Both the position numbers and the translations under genes were made by a program. A stretch of DNA of 64,000 nucleotides from Lagierella sp. (GTDB lineage Bacteria > Bacillota > Clostridia > Tissierellales > Peptoniphilaceae): contig NZ_JASBYU010000009.1 in the NCBI RefSeq assembly GCF_029983815.1, positions 1 to 64,000 of the forward strand, given 5' to 3'. Within the stretch, counting starts at the first letter, position 1, and each line of letters opens with the position of its first letter. This document shows positions 35,996 to 44,454 of the stretch, in pieces. A model generated the notes under the pieces. That model searched no databases and was not told the DNA's origin. It saw nothing but the letters and a program-made list of their open reading frames with translations.

Positions 35996-36076
35996 TTCCG
36001 CTCTCTCTTTTGCTCTGATATAAAGTCTTATAAATCCAATTCTTTACTATTACTAACGAAATAAATTATAACATAA

Positions 36077-36111
36077 AAAACAAGTGCTTATAAAACGCGA
36101 GCACTTGTTTT
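36077..36111 (-). terminator. Terminator after the oleate hydratase gene
   Basis: AAAACAAGTGCT / AGCACTTGTTTT perfect 12-bp stem, AT-rich ends, six bases past the stop codon. Confidence 0.88.
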
Positions 36112-36117
36112 CTTTAG

Positions 36118-37914
36118 CTAAATTATATTATATTCATCTAGCATTTCTTCAATTTCTGTATCACTTATCTTCTTTGCAATAATGGCCTTTTTTGCAAGGG
36201 AAAGATTTATCTTTGGCCTTTGTCCATCATTTAATGCACTTAATCCAGCTAAAAGATATCTAATATCATATCTTGAAGCAAATACCTCTGGAACAGCCTT
36301 TTGCACTCCAGTTAAAACATAAACCGCTTCCATGGCAGTCCTTGCGGAGAACTCTGTAGTAAAGACGGTATCTCTTCCTGGTTTATCTAAAGTTTCTACA
36401 AATTGACCTAGGAATGAAAAGTTAACTGCATCCTTAGGAACAACATATGGTCTATCCCCAAAACTCCTTGGCATAAATTGTGAAGTAATAAAAGGCATGA
36501 ACACAGGAATCGTGCTAGTATCTTTTACCAACTCCACTATCTTGGTCTCAGGTACTCCAATATGATATAACCATTCCTTGGCTATTTCTTCTCCAGTACA
36601 ATCCACCATGTTCTTTTTCACGTAGTTTCCTGGTTTATCTGTAAATAAAGAATATACCCAAACTTCAATTTCATCTTCAGGTTGTTCAATATATTGCCCT
36701 TGTCTATTTATGGTCCAACTCAACAACCAATTAGAGTCCTTGACAGTTACAATACCTCCAGTTACCACCTTTCCACCATAAGGTGTTCTTCTAGTAATTT
36801 TTTGAATATATTCAGCAATTTCCTTGCTCTTCACTGTAATTGTAGCGGACTCCCAATTTGTCTTTTCAACATTATCACAAAACACTTCTGGTCTACCAAA
36901 TTCTTCAGATTTTTTAGAAATATTTCTCCATAATCTAAAATTCCCCTCTAAGTTTTCATTTACATCTACCGGTTTATCATTAGTACCATAAGCTGAAGAT
37001 TCTACAATTGACGCCGTAGTTACAAAAATCAAATCATCTTCTGTCAATTTAATTGATTTATCCTCACCAGTATTAGCATCCTTTGCAACTATCTTGGTCG
37101 CAACTTTTTTATTGTCACTTAAATCAAATTCAATGTCATAAACATCGGTAGAATATTCTGTTTTAACACCCTTCTCCTTCAACCAATTCATCATAGGGAT
37201 TACTATTGACTCGTATTGATCATATCTTGTAAATTGTAAAGCAGATAAATCAGGTAAACCTCCTACATGGTGTATAAACCTATTAATATATAATTTAAGC
37301 TCCAATACACTATGCCAGTTTTCAAATGCGAACATAGATCTATAATATGTCCAAAAATCACTTTCTAGAAATTCTTCTGACATAATCTCTTCAACCGAAA
37401 TGCCTTGCAGCTTTTCATCAGGAGTTAGTTGAAGATGAGCAATCTCTTGAATCACCTCTTGAGAAAGATTAAACTTAGCATTATCATACCTATGACCTTG
37501 CTTTTCTGTAATTCTACAATTACTATAGTTAGGGTCATCAAGATTTGTATAGTATAGATTATCAAGAATACTCATATTAGGATCTTCCCTTGAAGGAATT
37601 ACACTTAACAAGTCCCATAGAACTTCAAAGTGATGACCCATTTCTCTTCCGCCCCTTGCAACATATCCAAAGTTGTCTAAGACCTTACCATCTAAAGCGC
37701 CTCCAGGAACTTCATCCTTTTCCAAGAAAATAATCTTTGAAGGGTCCATCTTTGCATCTTTGATAAGAAATCCAGCCGCACACAGCCCTCCAAGATCAGC
37801 ACCTATAATATATGCCTTCTTATCTTCAATTCCACTAGGCTTTCTAGAGTTTACTAGTCTGTTATAATCTCCATTACAAAGTCTAAGTCTACTATCATAA
37901 GTTTTGAAATCCAT
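36118..37914 (-). CDS. ohyA: Oleate hydratase (fatty acid hydratase, MCRA family)
   Basis: 598 residues. FAD-binding motif AYIIGADLGGLCAAGFLI near the N-terminus, with the conserved GGALDG, GGREMGHHFEVLWDL, ENWHSVLE, INRFIHHVGGLPDL and FTRYDQYESIV segments. It adds water to cis double bonds of oleic or linoleic acid to give 10-hydroxy fatty acids, a detoxification reaction in host-associated Firmicutes. ATG at 37914 has CAAGGAGG upstream; the longer frame start does not. The gene before it on the same strand encodes a TetR regulator, and a 16-bp palindrome lies in its promoter region. Confidence 0.94.
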   Translation of the reverse strand: MDFKTYDSRLRLCNGDYNRLVNSRKPSGIEDKKAYIIGADLGGLCAAGFLIKDAKMDPSKIIFLEKDEVPGGALDGKVLDNFGYVARGGREMGHHFEVLWDLLSVIPSREDPNMSILDNLYYTNLDDPNYSNCRITEKQGHRYDNAKFNLSQEVIQEIAHLQLTPDEKLQGISVEEIMSEEFLESDFWTYYRSMFAFENWHSVLELKLYINRFIHHVGGLPDLSALQFTRYDQYESIVIPMMNWLKEKGVKTEYSTDVYDIEFDLSDNKKVATKIVAKDANTGEDKSIKLTEDDLIFVTTASIVESSAYGTNDKPVDVNENLEGNFRLWRNISKKSEEFGRPEVFCDNVEKTNWESATITVKSKEIAEYIQKITRRTPYGGKVVTGGIVTVKDSNWLLSWTINRQGQYIEQPEDEIEVWVYSLFTDKPGNYVKKNMVDCTGEEIAKEWLYHIGVPETKIVELVKDTSTIPVFMPFITSQFMPRSFGDRPYVVPKDAVNFSFLGQFVETLDKPGRDTVFTTEFSARTAMEAVYVLTGVQKAVPEVFASRYDIRYLLAGLSALNDGQRPKINLSLAKKAIIAKKISDTEIEEMLDEYNII

Positions 37915-37936
37915 AATATTACCTCCTTGTATATTT

Positions 37937-37952
37937 GATATCATCTGATATC
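37937..37952. promoter_or_regulatory. Palindromic operator candidate upstream of ohyA
   Basis: GATATCATCTGATATC: seven-base arms around a two-base centre, between the likely -10 (TACTAT, minus strand) and the ribosome site. The position suits a repressor such as the adjacent TetR protein. Confidence 0.45.
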
Positions 37953-38013
37953 TTAATTAGATAGTAACATGGAGGTAATTTCGTTTAAATGGATATCGTT
38001 TCCCTCTTGTTAA

Positions 38014-38026
38014 ATGATTAAATCAT
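38014..38026. promoter_or_regulatory. Second palindrome upstream of ohyA
   Basis: ATGATTAAATCAT, six-base arms around one base, between the tetR stop and the ohyA promoter. It could be a second operator site. AT-rich palindromes occur by chance in such DNA, so this is weak. Confidence 0.25.
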
Positions 38027-38097
38027 CAAAATAAAATGTTTGAATTTCAGGTATTATTTTAAAAAGGCCAAAGTATTAAACATTCAAAAATATTTAA

Positions 38098-38670
38098 CTA
38101 AAAACTATCCCCCTCACTAATGCGTAAGGATCTTTCGATATTTCCTTCAAAAAGCTTTCCAAGACGATTTATATATTCCTGAGGGTCGTCCTTTAAACCC
38201 TCTTCTATCCAGTGATTTAAAAAACCGATTAATGCAAATTGATAGAAGCTTCTGATTAGTTTAATGTCTTCTTCCTTTGGTTTTATATTTTTTATTTTAC
38301 ATTCATTTTCTATAAACTTGTCCATAACCCTTCCACAGGTTTCATATAGATAATTATCGATATACTGTTGGTCAATGGATCTAAAGATGTTTAAAGTGGC
38401 TTTTTTATTCTCCAATATAAAGGAGATTGCAAGAATAAAACTTTCCTCCCAGGATAGAGTATTATTAAATTCTTCATCTAACTTAATAAGCTCATCATTT
38501 AAAATCTCTCGAACTAGCATGTAGATATCCTCATAGTGATAGTAAAAAGTATTCCTATTTATTTCACAGTTCTGAGAAAGTTCATCTATTGTAATATTTT
38601 TTAAAGGTCTCTTTGAAACAAGTTTTATAAATTCTTTTTTTATCAATTCCTTTGTGTACTGCTTCGCCAT
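38098..38670 (-). CDS. TetR/AcrR family transcriptional regulator
   Basis: 190 residues. The N-terminal helix-turn-helix (about 8-55; KNITIDELSQNCEINRNTFYYHYEDIYMLV) is classic TetR, followed by an all-helical ligand and dimer domain. It is encoded just upstream of ohyA on the same strand with 180 bases between. By analogy with fatty-acid-responsive TetR proteins it may repress ohyA and sense unsaturated fatty acids, but no sequence feature fixes the ligand. Confidence 0.85.
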   Translation of the reverse strand: MAKQYTKELIKKEFIKLVSKRPLKNITIDELSQNCEINRNTFYYHYEDIYMLVREILNDELIKLDEEFNNTLSWEESFILAISFILENKKATLNIFRSIDQQYIDNYLYETCGRVMDKFIENECKIKNIKPKEEDIKLIRSFYQFALIGFLNHWIEEGLKDDPQEYINRLGKLFEGNIERSLRISEGDSF

Positions 38671-38818
38671 ATTTTCACCCTTTCTATCTACTAATAATTT
38701 TTTAAAAATCTTATCTCTATTAGCACTTGAATTTTCTAATCCTTTTTATTATACCCTAAAGATCAGAACCAGCCTATCTCCCAGATAGTCCCAGTAATTC
38801 AATTTAAAATTTCATTAT
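38671..38818 (-). promoter_or_regulatory. tetR promoter region
   Basis: The minus strand has a TATAAT preceded by GGG at about 38748-38753 and, just upstream, a palindrome CTATCT-CCC-AGATAG (38774-38788) that could be an autoregulatory operator. The terminator of the large RNA lies immediately before this region. Confidence 0.4.
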
Positions 38819-38861
38819 AAAAGGGATAAGTACAGTTTCTTTTTTCTGTCTTATCCCTTTT
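38819..38861 (-). terminator. Intrinsic terminator of the large structured RNA
   Basis: AAAAGGGATAAG / CTTATCCCTTTT perfect 12-bp stem plus an inner ACAG / CTGT stem, with TTTT at the 3' side on the minus strand. There is no protein gene directly upstream on this strand, so it marks the end of a non-coding transcript. Confidence 0.85.
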
Positions 38862-38873
38862 AATGGAATCCAA

Positions 38874-39269
38874 ACCCGAACCTACATGAACTTTTAGGTT
38901 CTATCACCTATTATCAAATCCTTTCGTAGGGTTTCTTTAATAATAGTTACTTATCTTCTGTTCATACCTTTAGAAAATCATTTCTAAAGCTACTCAAAAG
39001 ATAAATTTTTTTCTTAGATTCTTTCAATCATCTAAGATTAGATACTGTCATTATTCAATATCTTCTTCATGTTCCTATAAATCTTAACTTATAGGGTACA
39101 ACTCTGTTTGGTTCAAAATACATATTCAGTTGTGTTCTTAGGTTTTAATTTTTGAAGCTATCCTTAGCCTTTATCACTAATAAATCTCTTTATGATATGG
39201 TTCTAAGATCTACTGCTTTCTCTTTTCCCGTCCAACAATTTTTTGTTAGATTAAATCGTAGGTTCGGGT
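38874..39269. repeat. Long-range inverted repeat closing the RNA core
   Basis: ACCCGAACCTAC on the minus strand (39258-39269) is perfectly complementary to GTAGGTTCGGGT (38874-38885). These are among the few G+C-rich tracts in this intergenic region, which argues for a conserved RNA helix. Confidence 0.85.
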
Positions 39270-39484
39270 CCTTCATCCTTAACAAGATGTCGAACTTTTA
39301 ATTATTACAAACACTTTTCCATAAATTGTTATAAACTTATAATTCGAAGCATTTGCTTTAATTAACAATACTGAAATCGACTTTCAATTTCGTACTTTGT
39401 TTCAACTTCTTGTTATTGTATTTATACCCACCTACAGATTCTCAAACATTTTCCTCTAAAAATCCTATATTATTTTACCAGTTT

Positions 39485-39500
39485 GTTACAAAAATGTAAC
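39485..39500. repeat. Inverted repeat at the end of the deaminase gene
   Basis: GTTACAAAAATGTAAC, six-base arms around four A, overlapping the stop codon. It lacks a proper U-tract, so it is a weak terminator at best. It might be an operator for the following RNA gene. Confidence 0.4.
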
Positions 39501-40774
39501 TATTTAATTCTTTCCGCTATTTCTTGAGCTTTATCATAAATTTCATTCTCATCAAAGCCAATATTAAACTTTCCATCACGATAAAGAATCTTTCCATCTA
39601 CCATGGTAAGCTTTATATTTTCTTTACTTCCGCTATAGACTATATTCTTTGAGATATTGTTAATCGGTCTCATATTAGGTCTATTTAAATCTATTACAAT
39701 CAAGTCTGCAAGCTTTCCTTCGGAAAGTACATCACAGTTCTTAAGTCCCATTGCATGGGCGGAATTTACCGTTGCCATCTTTAACACTTCGTTTCCGTCT
39801 AAAATGGCCGCATTCATATTGTTCACTTTTGTAAGTCCAGAAACTAAAAACATCTCTCTAAACATATCCAATGCATTGTTACTTGCAGGTCCATCCGTTC
39901 CAATTCCCACAGGTATTCCCTTTTCTACAAATTTTTCAATCGGTGCAATTCCTGAAGCAAGCTTTATATTTGATGAAGGATTCGTTACTACATAAAGATT
40001 TTTTTCTTTGAATATCTCCATGTCCTCTTCATTCAAATAGACACAGTGGTATCCACCGCCTCCAAAGTCATAAATTCCAAGTTCATCAAATAATTTTGTA
40101 GGACTTTTACCATATCGCTCGATACAATCCTCTACTTCACTTCTTGTTTCAGAGTTATGGGTCCACACCGGTGCTTTATATTTTTTTGCCAACTCTGCAA
40201 TATTTTTAAGCAATTCTTCTGAGGTGGTATATTCCGCATGAAATCCAAGCATATAGGATATAAGTCCCTTATATTTTTCATCGTTGTATTTCAAATAGGA
40301 GTATTCCATGTTTTCAATAGATGATACAAAGTTATTTAAAGCACCGCATAGTACGGTTCTAAAACCTGTATCAACTGAAGCCTTTACAATTTTATCCTCT
40401 GGAAAGTACATATCAAAGTTTGCTGTAATACCTGAAGTCAAGTACTCCATAATTCCTAAAATAGAAAGCCAATATACGTCATCTCCATTGAGTTGAGCTT
40501 CTCTAGGGAAAATATGCTCTGTCAGCCACTGGTGTAGTGGATAGTCATCGGCGTTTGATCTTAAAAAGGTCATTGCCGTATGGGTATGGGCGTTTTTAAA
40601 TCCAGGCATTAAAAGATTTCCACCTAGGTCTATCTCCTCGTCCCAGGTTATGTCAGAGTCCACCTTTTCACCTATATAGGTTATCTTATTTCCCTGAACC
40701 CAAAGTTCCTTCTCTAAAATATCATATCCATCTGCCATGGTAAGAACCTTACCATTGTAAAATCTAATATTCAT
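39500..40774 (-). CDS. Adenosine-type amidohydrolase (MTA/SAH/5'-deoxyadenosine deaminase family)
   Basis: 424 residues of the COG0402 (TRZ/ATZ, MtaD/DadD) family. Metal ligands appear in NAHTHTAMTF (His63, His65), GFHAEYTTSEEL, THNSETRSEV and GTDGPASNN. Family members deaminate S-adenosylhomocysteine, 5'-methylthioadenosine or 5'-deoxyadenosine to the inosine form. It is the last gene of the nucleoside operon, two bases after a permease gene. With a 6-oxopurine-type PNP and MtnA in the same operon, deamination of an imported adenosine derivative before phosphorolysis is the likely role. Guanine or chlorohydrolase activities of the superfamily are less likely. Confidence 0.82.
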   Translation of the reverse strand: MNIRFYNGKVLTMADGYDILEKELWVQGNKITYIGEKVDSDITWDEEIDLGGNLLMPGFKNAHTHTAMTFLRSNADDYPLHQWLTEHIFPREAQLNGDDVYWLSILGIMEYLTSGITANFDMYFPEDKIVKASVDTGFRTVLCGALNNFVSSIENMEYSYLKYNDEKYKGLISYMLGFHAEYTTSEELLKNIAELAKKYKAPVWTHNSETRSEVEDCIERYGKSPTKLFDELGIYDFGGGGYHCVYLNEEDMEIFKEKNLYVVTNPSSNIKLASGIAPIEKFVEKGIPVGIGTDGPASNNALDMFREMFLVSGLTKVNNMNAAILDGNEVLKMATVNSAHAMGLKNCDVLSEGKLADLIVIDLNRPNMRPINNISKNIVYSGSKENIKLTMVDGKILYRDGKFNIGFDENEIYDKAQEIAERIK

Positions 40775-40776
40775 TA

Positions 40777-41739
40777 TTACCTCTTTCCTTTATCATATAT
40801 TTCCCCTAGTGCTTTCGGTGCCCTATTGCTTTTACTGAAGAACACCAACAATAGTAGAGTTAATAGATATGGTAAGACCATAATTAAATTGGAATAGCTA
40901 CTAGGAAGTTTTAAAATCTGTATCACTTGAAATCCTGTTGACTTTGCAAAGCCAAATAATAGACAAGCTCCCAAAGTCGGTATTATAGTCCAATTTCCAA
41001 AAATCAGCGCTGCAATCGATAGATAACCATAGCCTACAAATAGTCCTGCTGAAAAGTTTGTAGAAATAGAATAGGCAAAGCTAATTCCGGCCAGTCCAGA
41101 AAGAGCTCCAGAGAACAACACCGCAATAAACCTCGTCTTTGCCACGTCAATCCCCGCAGCATCAGCTGAGTTTGGATTTTCTCCACAGGCTCTTAAATGT
41201 AAACCATATCTTGTCCTATAGAGGATGTACCAAGCGATTATAGAAATTACCACTATAATTATCTCAAAGGGATAGATCTTTGAAAAAAATCCACCTATTA
41301 TAGGTATCTGAGATAAAAATGGTATTGTAATTCTATCGGAAACATCCAGTACAAATTTATCGGAAGGATTATTAAAAACTCCTTTATTTATCTGTTTTGT
41401 TAAAAAAGTTGTAAGGGCTAATGCCAATATATTTATTACAACCCCGGAAATAACTTGATCCGCCTTAAATTTTATACATAGGAGTCCATGAAGCATTGAA
41501 TATAACATTCCTGATAACATGGCTACCACAAGGGCCAAGTAGTAAGTTGTCCTTCCGTCAAGACCTAAGAACTGTATAGCCAAAACGGCAAATAATGCTC
41601 CACCAAAGGCGCCAAACCCCTGCAATCCCTCCAGTGCCAAATTTATAATTCCTGACTTTTCACTATATATTCCACCTATTGCCATTATGAAAAGAGGTAG
41701 GGCAAAGGACATACCGTCAATAATAATAGTCTTAAGCAT
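40777..41739 (-). CDS. Nucleoside ABC transporter permease (second subunit)
   Basis: 320 residues, BPD_transp_2 family (about eight helices), with GGIYSEKSGIINLALEGLQGFGAFGG and LRACGENPNSADAAGIDV in its two conserved regions. It pairs with the upstream permease. ATG at 41739 is chosen because AGGAGGGAGAAA precedes it. The longer frame would overlap the upstream gene by 65 bases. Family relatives import purine nucleosides with PnrA/BmpA-type lipoproteins. Confidence 0.88.
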   Translation of the reverse strand: MLKTIIIDGMSFALPLFIMAIGGIYSEKSGIINLALEGLQGFGAFGGALFAVLAIQFLGLDGRTTYYLALVVAMLSGMLYSMLHGLLCIKFKADQVISGVVINILALALTTFLTKQINKGVFNNPSDKFVLDVSDRITIPFLSQIPIIGGFFSKIYPFEIIIVVISIIAWYILYRTRYGLHLRACGENPNSADAAGIDVAKTRFIAVLFSGALSGLAGISFAYSISTNFSAGLFVGYGYLSIAALIFGNWTIIPTLGACLLFGFAKSTGFQVIQILKLPSSYSNLIMVLPYLLTLLLLVFFSKSNRAPKALGEIYDKGKR

Positions 41740-42877
41740 TTTCTCCCTCCTTCTCTTCAAGGATTTTTCTGTTTTGTTTTTCTTTATTAACATCATTCAG
41801 TTTATATTTAATATAAGCCCCACAGGCACTAAATAAAAGTATGAGTCCTGTAATTACAGCTGAAATCTCCCTGTCCACTCCAGCCTGGGAGCTCATATAG
41901 TTTCCACCTTCACTGATTAGATTTATGATAAAGGAGGCAAATACTATTCCTATAGATGAAGAGTTACCAAGCAAACACACCGCTATGGCATCAAAACCAA
42001 CTGAAGGCAACACATTTGGTCTGATTGAACTGTAAAATCCTAGATAGTAAGTAACCCCGGCCAAACCTGCTAAACCTCCAGATATCAGCATTGTCTGAAG
42101 GATTTTTCTATTGACATCTATTCCGATATACTTTGATGAAAGAATCCCACTTCCCACGGATTTTATTTCAAAACCCATTACGGTTTTATTTATGATAAAT
42201 CTAATTACAAATACTGTGATTAGAGCCAATACTATGGCAAGGGGAATATTTATCTTAAATCCTCCAAGCTTCATATTCATTAGAGTAAGTCTTGCACTTG
42301 GTCCAATATTTTTCGACTGCCTACTTACCGGGTCCACATACTTGGTGTTGATAAAAAAGGAAATTACATATTGAGCAATATAATTTATCATAATCGAAGA
42401 GACAACTTCATTTATATTGAATTTATATTTTAAAAACCCAATAAGTCCACCTACTAATGCACCGATTACAAAACCTATAATGATGACAAGAGGCTTTGCA
42501 ATAAAGGCATTTAAATCCGAATAACCTATTAAAATCGTCGTTACAAATCCTGCCACAAGCATCTGTCCAGAAACACCTATATTAAATAAGCCTCCCTTCA
42601 AAGCCACCATTACAGCTAAAGATGCAAATATCATAGGTGTAAGGGAATTTAGAAAATCCGTAAAGTCGGTAACCATGGATTTTCCTGTAGCATATCTTGC
42701 TTTTGGTGCCAGTCCGGAACCCTGTAATAGATTGTAAAAAGCAGAAAGTGGATTCTTGCCCAAGATAAGTAAAATTACTGCAGCTGCTACAAGGGATAAT
42801 AGTATTGCAAGTATTGGTATAAGAATATTTTGTTTTTTTGGATCATTAAATAAACTTTTTTTATTCTCTCTCATCAT
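41732..42877 (-). CDS. Nucleoside ABC transporter permease (first subunit)
   Basis: 381 residues, same permease family, with the segment GGLFNIGVSGQMLVAGFV, KYKFNINEVVSSIMINYIA and a short cytoplasmic tail rich in Lys and Glu. It overlaps the ATPase gene by 17 bases and the second permease gene by eight, so subunits are made together. Confidence 0.88.
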   Translation of the reverse strand: MMRENKKSLFNDPKKQNILIPILAILLSLVAAAVILLILGKNPLSAFYNLLQGSGLAPKARYATGKSMVTDFTDFLNSLTPMIFASLAVMVALKGGLFNIGVSGQMLVAGFVTTILIGYSDLNAFIAKPLVIIIGFVIGALVGGLIGFLKYKFNINEVVSSIMINYIAQYVISFFINTKYVDPVSRQSKNIGPSARLTLMNMKLGGFKINIPLAIVLALITVFVIRFIINKTVMGFEIKSVGSGILSSKYIGIDVNRKILQTMLISGGLAGLAGVTYYLGFYSSIRPNVLPSVGFDAIAVCLLGNSSSIGIVFASFIINLISEGGNYMSSQAGVDREISAVITGLILLFSACGAYIKYKLNDVNKEKQNRKILEEKEGENA

Positions 42878-44402
42878 CTTTTACTCCCATCATATAGGCT
42901 CCCACTTCAGTACTAGAAAGTTTTGAAGCTTCCTCGATTTTTAAAATTTCGCCATTGTAAATTACACCTATGGTGTCGGCTAGGTTCATTACTTCTTCCA
43001 GTTCTAAGGAAATCAATAAAATAGCCTTACCCTTCTTCCTCTCTTCAAGAATATATCTATGAATATTGGTTACAGCACCAATATCCAGCCCCCTTGTAGG
43101 CTGTACATATATCTGTAGCGGAGTATCCTGTTCTATCTCCCTTCCGATAATTGCCTTTTGTTGGTTTCCTCCACTCATAGACCTTACAATTGTGGAACCT
43201 CTTTGTCCAGATCTTATATCGTATTTGTCTATTAGGTCATTTCCGTATGAACTTATCTTTTTGTAATTTAGAATACCAGATTTAGAAAAATTTTCTTTAT
43301 AGTAGTTTTTTGATGAAAGATTAGACTCTAAATCAAAGTCCATAATAAGTCCTACATCCTGTCTATCTTCAGGGATATATGATATTCCCCTCTTATTCCT
43401 ATCCCTTATAGGAGCATTTGTAATATCTTCTCCCAATAAAAAGATTTGTCCAGATTTCACTTCCATCATTCCGGCGATGGCATCTGCAAGTTCGATTTGT
43501 CCATTCCCGGACACCCCTGCAATCGCCATTATCTCTCCTTCCCTAACATTGAAGGAAACGTCTTTTACAACTTCTACCTTGTCCTTATTTTCCACAGTGA
43601 GATTTTTTACTTCTAGTACTTCTTTACCGTAATTTCCTACTTCCTTTTTTAAAGTAAGCTCAATGTCCTTTCCAACCATTAAAGATGAAAGCTCTTTTTT
43701 AGTTACATCCTTGGTATTTACAACATCTATCAACTTACCCCTTCTTAAAATCCCACATCGGTCAGCAACTTTTTTTATCTCATCCAACTTATGGGTAATA
43801 AGTAAAATCGTCTTTCCCGACTCTTTTAAGGCAATGATAATATCAAGCAAAAACTCTATTTCTTGAGGAGTTAAAACCGCTGTAGGCTCATCAAAAATCA
43901 ATATTTCAGACTCTCGATAAAGCATTTTTAATATCTCAACCCTCTGCTGAACTGAAACATTTAAATCTTCAACTTTAGATTTAGGATCCACTTCCAATCC
44001 AAATTTAGTAGAAATCTCCTGAACTTTCTTATTTGCCAATTTCATATCCACATAGGGAAAAATACCAAGGGCCTTTTTCTGCGGTTCAATTCCCATAATA
44101 ATATTTTCAGCAACCGTATAGTTTGGAACCAATTTAAAGTGTTGGTGCACCATTCCAATATTTAAATCCGTTGCAATATTCGGGGATGTTATACGCTCTT
44201 CTTTCCCATTTATCAATATACGCCCTTCATCCGGCTCGTACATTCCAAAAAGCATACTCATCAACGTGGATTTTCCTGCTCCGTTCTCCCCTAATAAGGC
44301 AAAGATTTCACCTTTTTTTACCTTTATCGTCACATTGTCATTTGCAACAATACCAGGAAATCTCTTGGTTATATTTTGCATTTCAACAATATACTCTGAC
44401 AT
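42861..44402 (-). CDS. Nucleoside ABC transporter ATPase (double ABC domain)
   Basis: 513 residues with two ABC domains, as in sugar and nucleoside importers. The first has Walker A GENGAGKST, NVSVQQRVEIL in the signature position and LIFDEPTAVL. The second has GVSGNGQIE and MSGGNQQKAIIGRE. Only the first Walker A is complete, so the second site is probably degenerate, as is normal in this family. ATG at 44402 follows AGGAGGTAAAA. Confidence 0.9.
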   Translation of the reverse strand: MSEYIVEMQNITKRFPGIVANDNVTIKVKKGEIFALLGENGAGKSTLMSMLFGMYEPDEGRILINGKEERITSPNIATDLNIGMVHQHFKLVPNYTVAENIIMGIEPQKKALGIFPYVDMKLANKKVQEISTKFGLEVDPKSKVEDLNVSVQQRVEILKMLYRESEILIFDEPTAVLTPQEIEFLLDIIIALKESGKTILLITHKLDEIKKVADRCGILRRGKLIDVVNTKDVTKKELSSLMVGKDIELTLKKEVGNYGKEVLEVKNLTVENKDKVEVVKDVSFNVREGEIMAIAGVSGNGQIELADAIAGMMEVKSGQIFLLGEDITNAPIRDRNKRGISYIPEDRQDVGLIMDFDLESNLSSKNYYKENFSKSGILNYKKISSYGNDLIDKYDIRSGQRGSTIVRSMSGGNQQKAIIGREIEQDTPLQIYVQPTRGLDIGAVTNIHRYILEERKKGKAILLISLELEEVMNLADTIGVIYNGEILKIEEASKLSSTEVGAYMMGVKDDERE

Positions 44403-44429
44403 TTTTACCTCCTGCACATATATGTAATA

Positions 44430-44447
44430 GGTTGCCCTAAGGCAACC
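44430..44447 (-). promoter_or_regulatory. Intercistronic hairpin between the binding-protein and ATPase genes
   Basis: GGTTGCC / GGCAACC stem with a four-base loop. On the minus strand no U-tract follows, so it is more likely an mRNA-stabilising or partial-termination element that keeps the lipoprotein in excess over the transporter. Confidence 0.55.
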
Positions 44448-44454
44448 TTTTTAT

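Larger units (their letters stand above)
38819..39430 (-). ncRNA. Large structured non-coding RNA candidate (about 600 nt, class not identified)
   Basis: The 829 bases between the deaminase and tetR genes hold no plausible protein gene. Read on the minus strand they form many hairpins: ACAATA/TATTGT with inner GAAATT/GATTTC (39365-39419), CATCTT/AGGATG (39274-39289), TCTAACAA/TTGTTGGA with AAAA loop (39231-39250), ACAACT/AGTTGT (39098-39133), CCTATAA/TTATAGG (39074-39095), TCTTAGAT/ATCTAAGA (39012-39037), CTTTAGAAA/TTTCTAAAG (38968-38989) and GAAC/GTTC (38888-38901). A long-range 12-bp helix pairs ACCCGAACCTAC (39258-39269) with its complement (38874-38885) and encloses about 370 nt. The transcript ends at the terminator at 38819. 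Size and ornateness recall the ROOL and OLE RNA classes, but I could not match a consensus. The 5' end is uncertain (39420-39470). It may be made from its own promoter or processed from the nucleoside operon. Confidence 0.72.

Noticed and set aside
38819..39430. tmRNA, RNase P RNA or SRP RNA as the identity of the large intergenic RNA
   Set aside because: No CCA-type 3' end, tag reading frame or tRNA-like arms. No RNase P P4 consensus. No SRP Alu/S-domain signatures. It is also longer than these RNAs usually are.
38819..39430. Group II intron remnant
   Set aside because: No domain V-like hairpin with the AGC/GUUC pattern, no maturase ORF, and the region ends in an intrinsic terminator.
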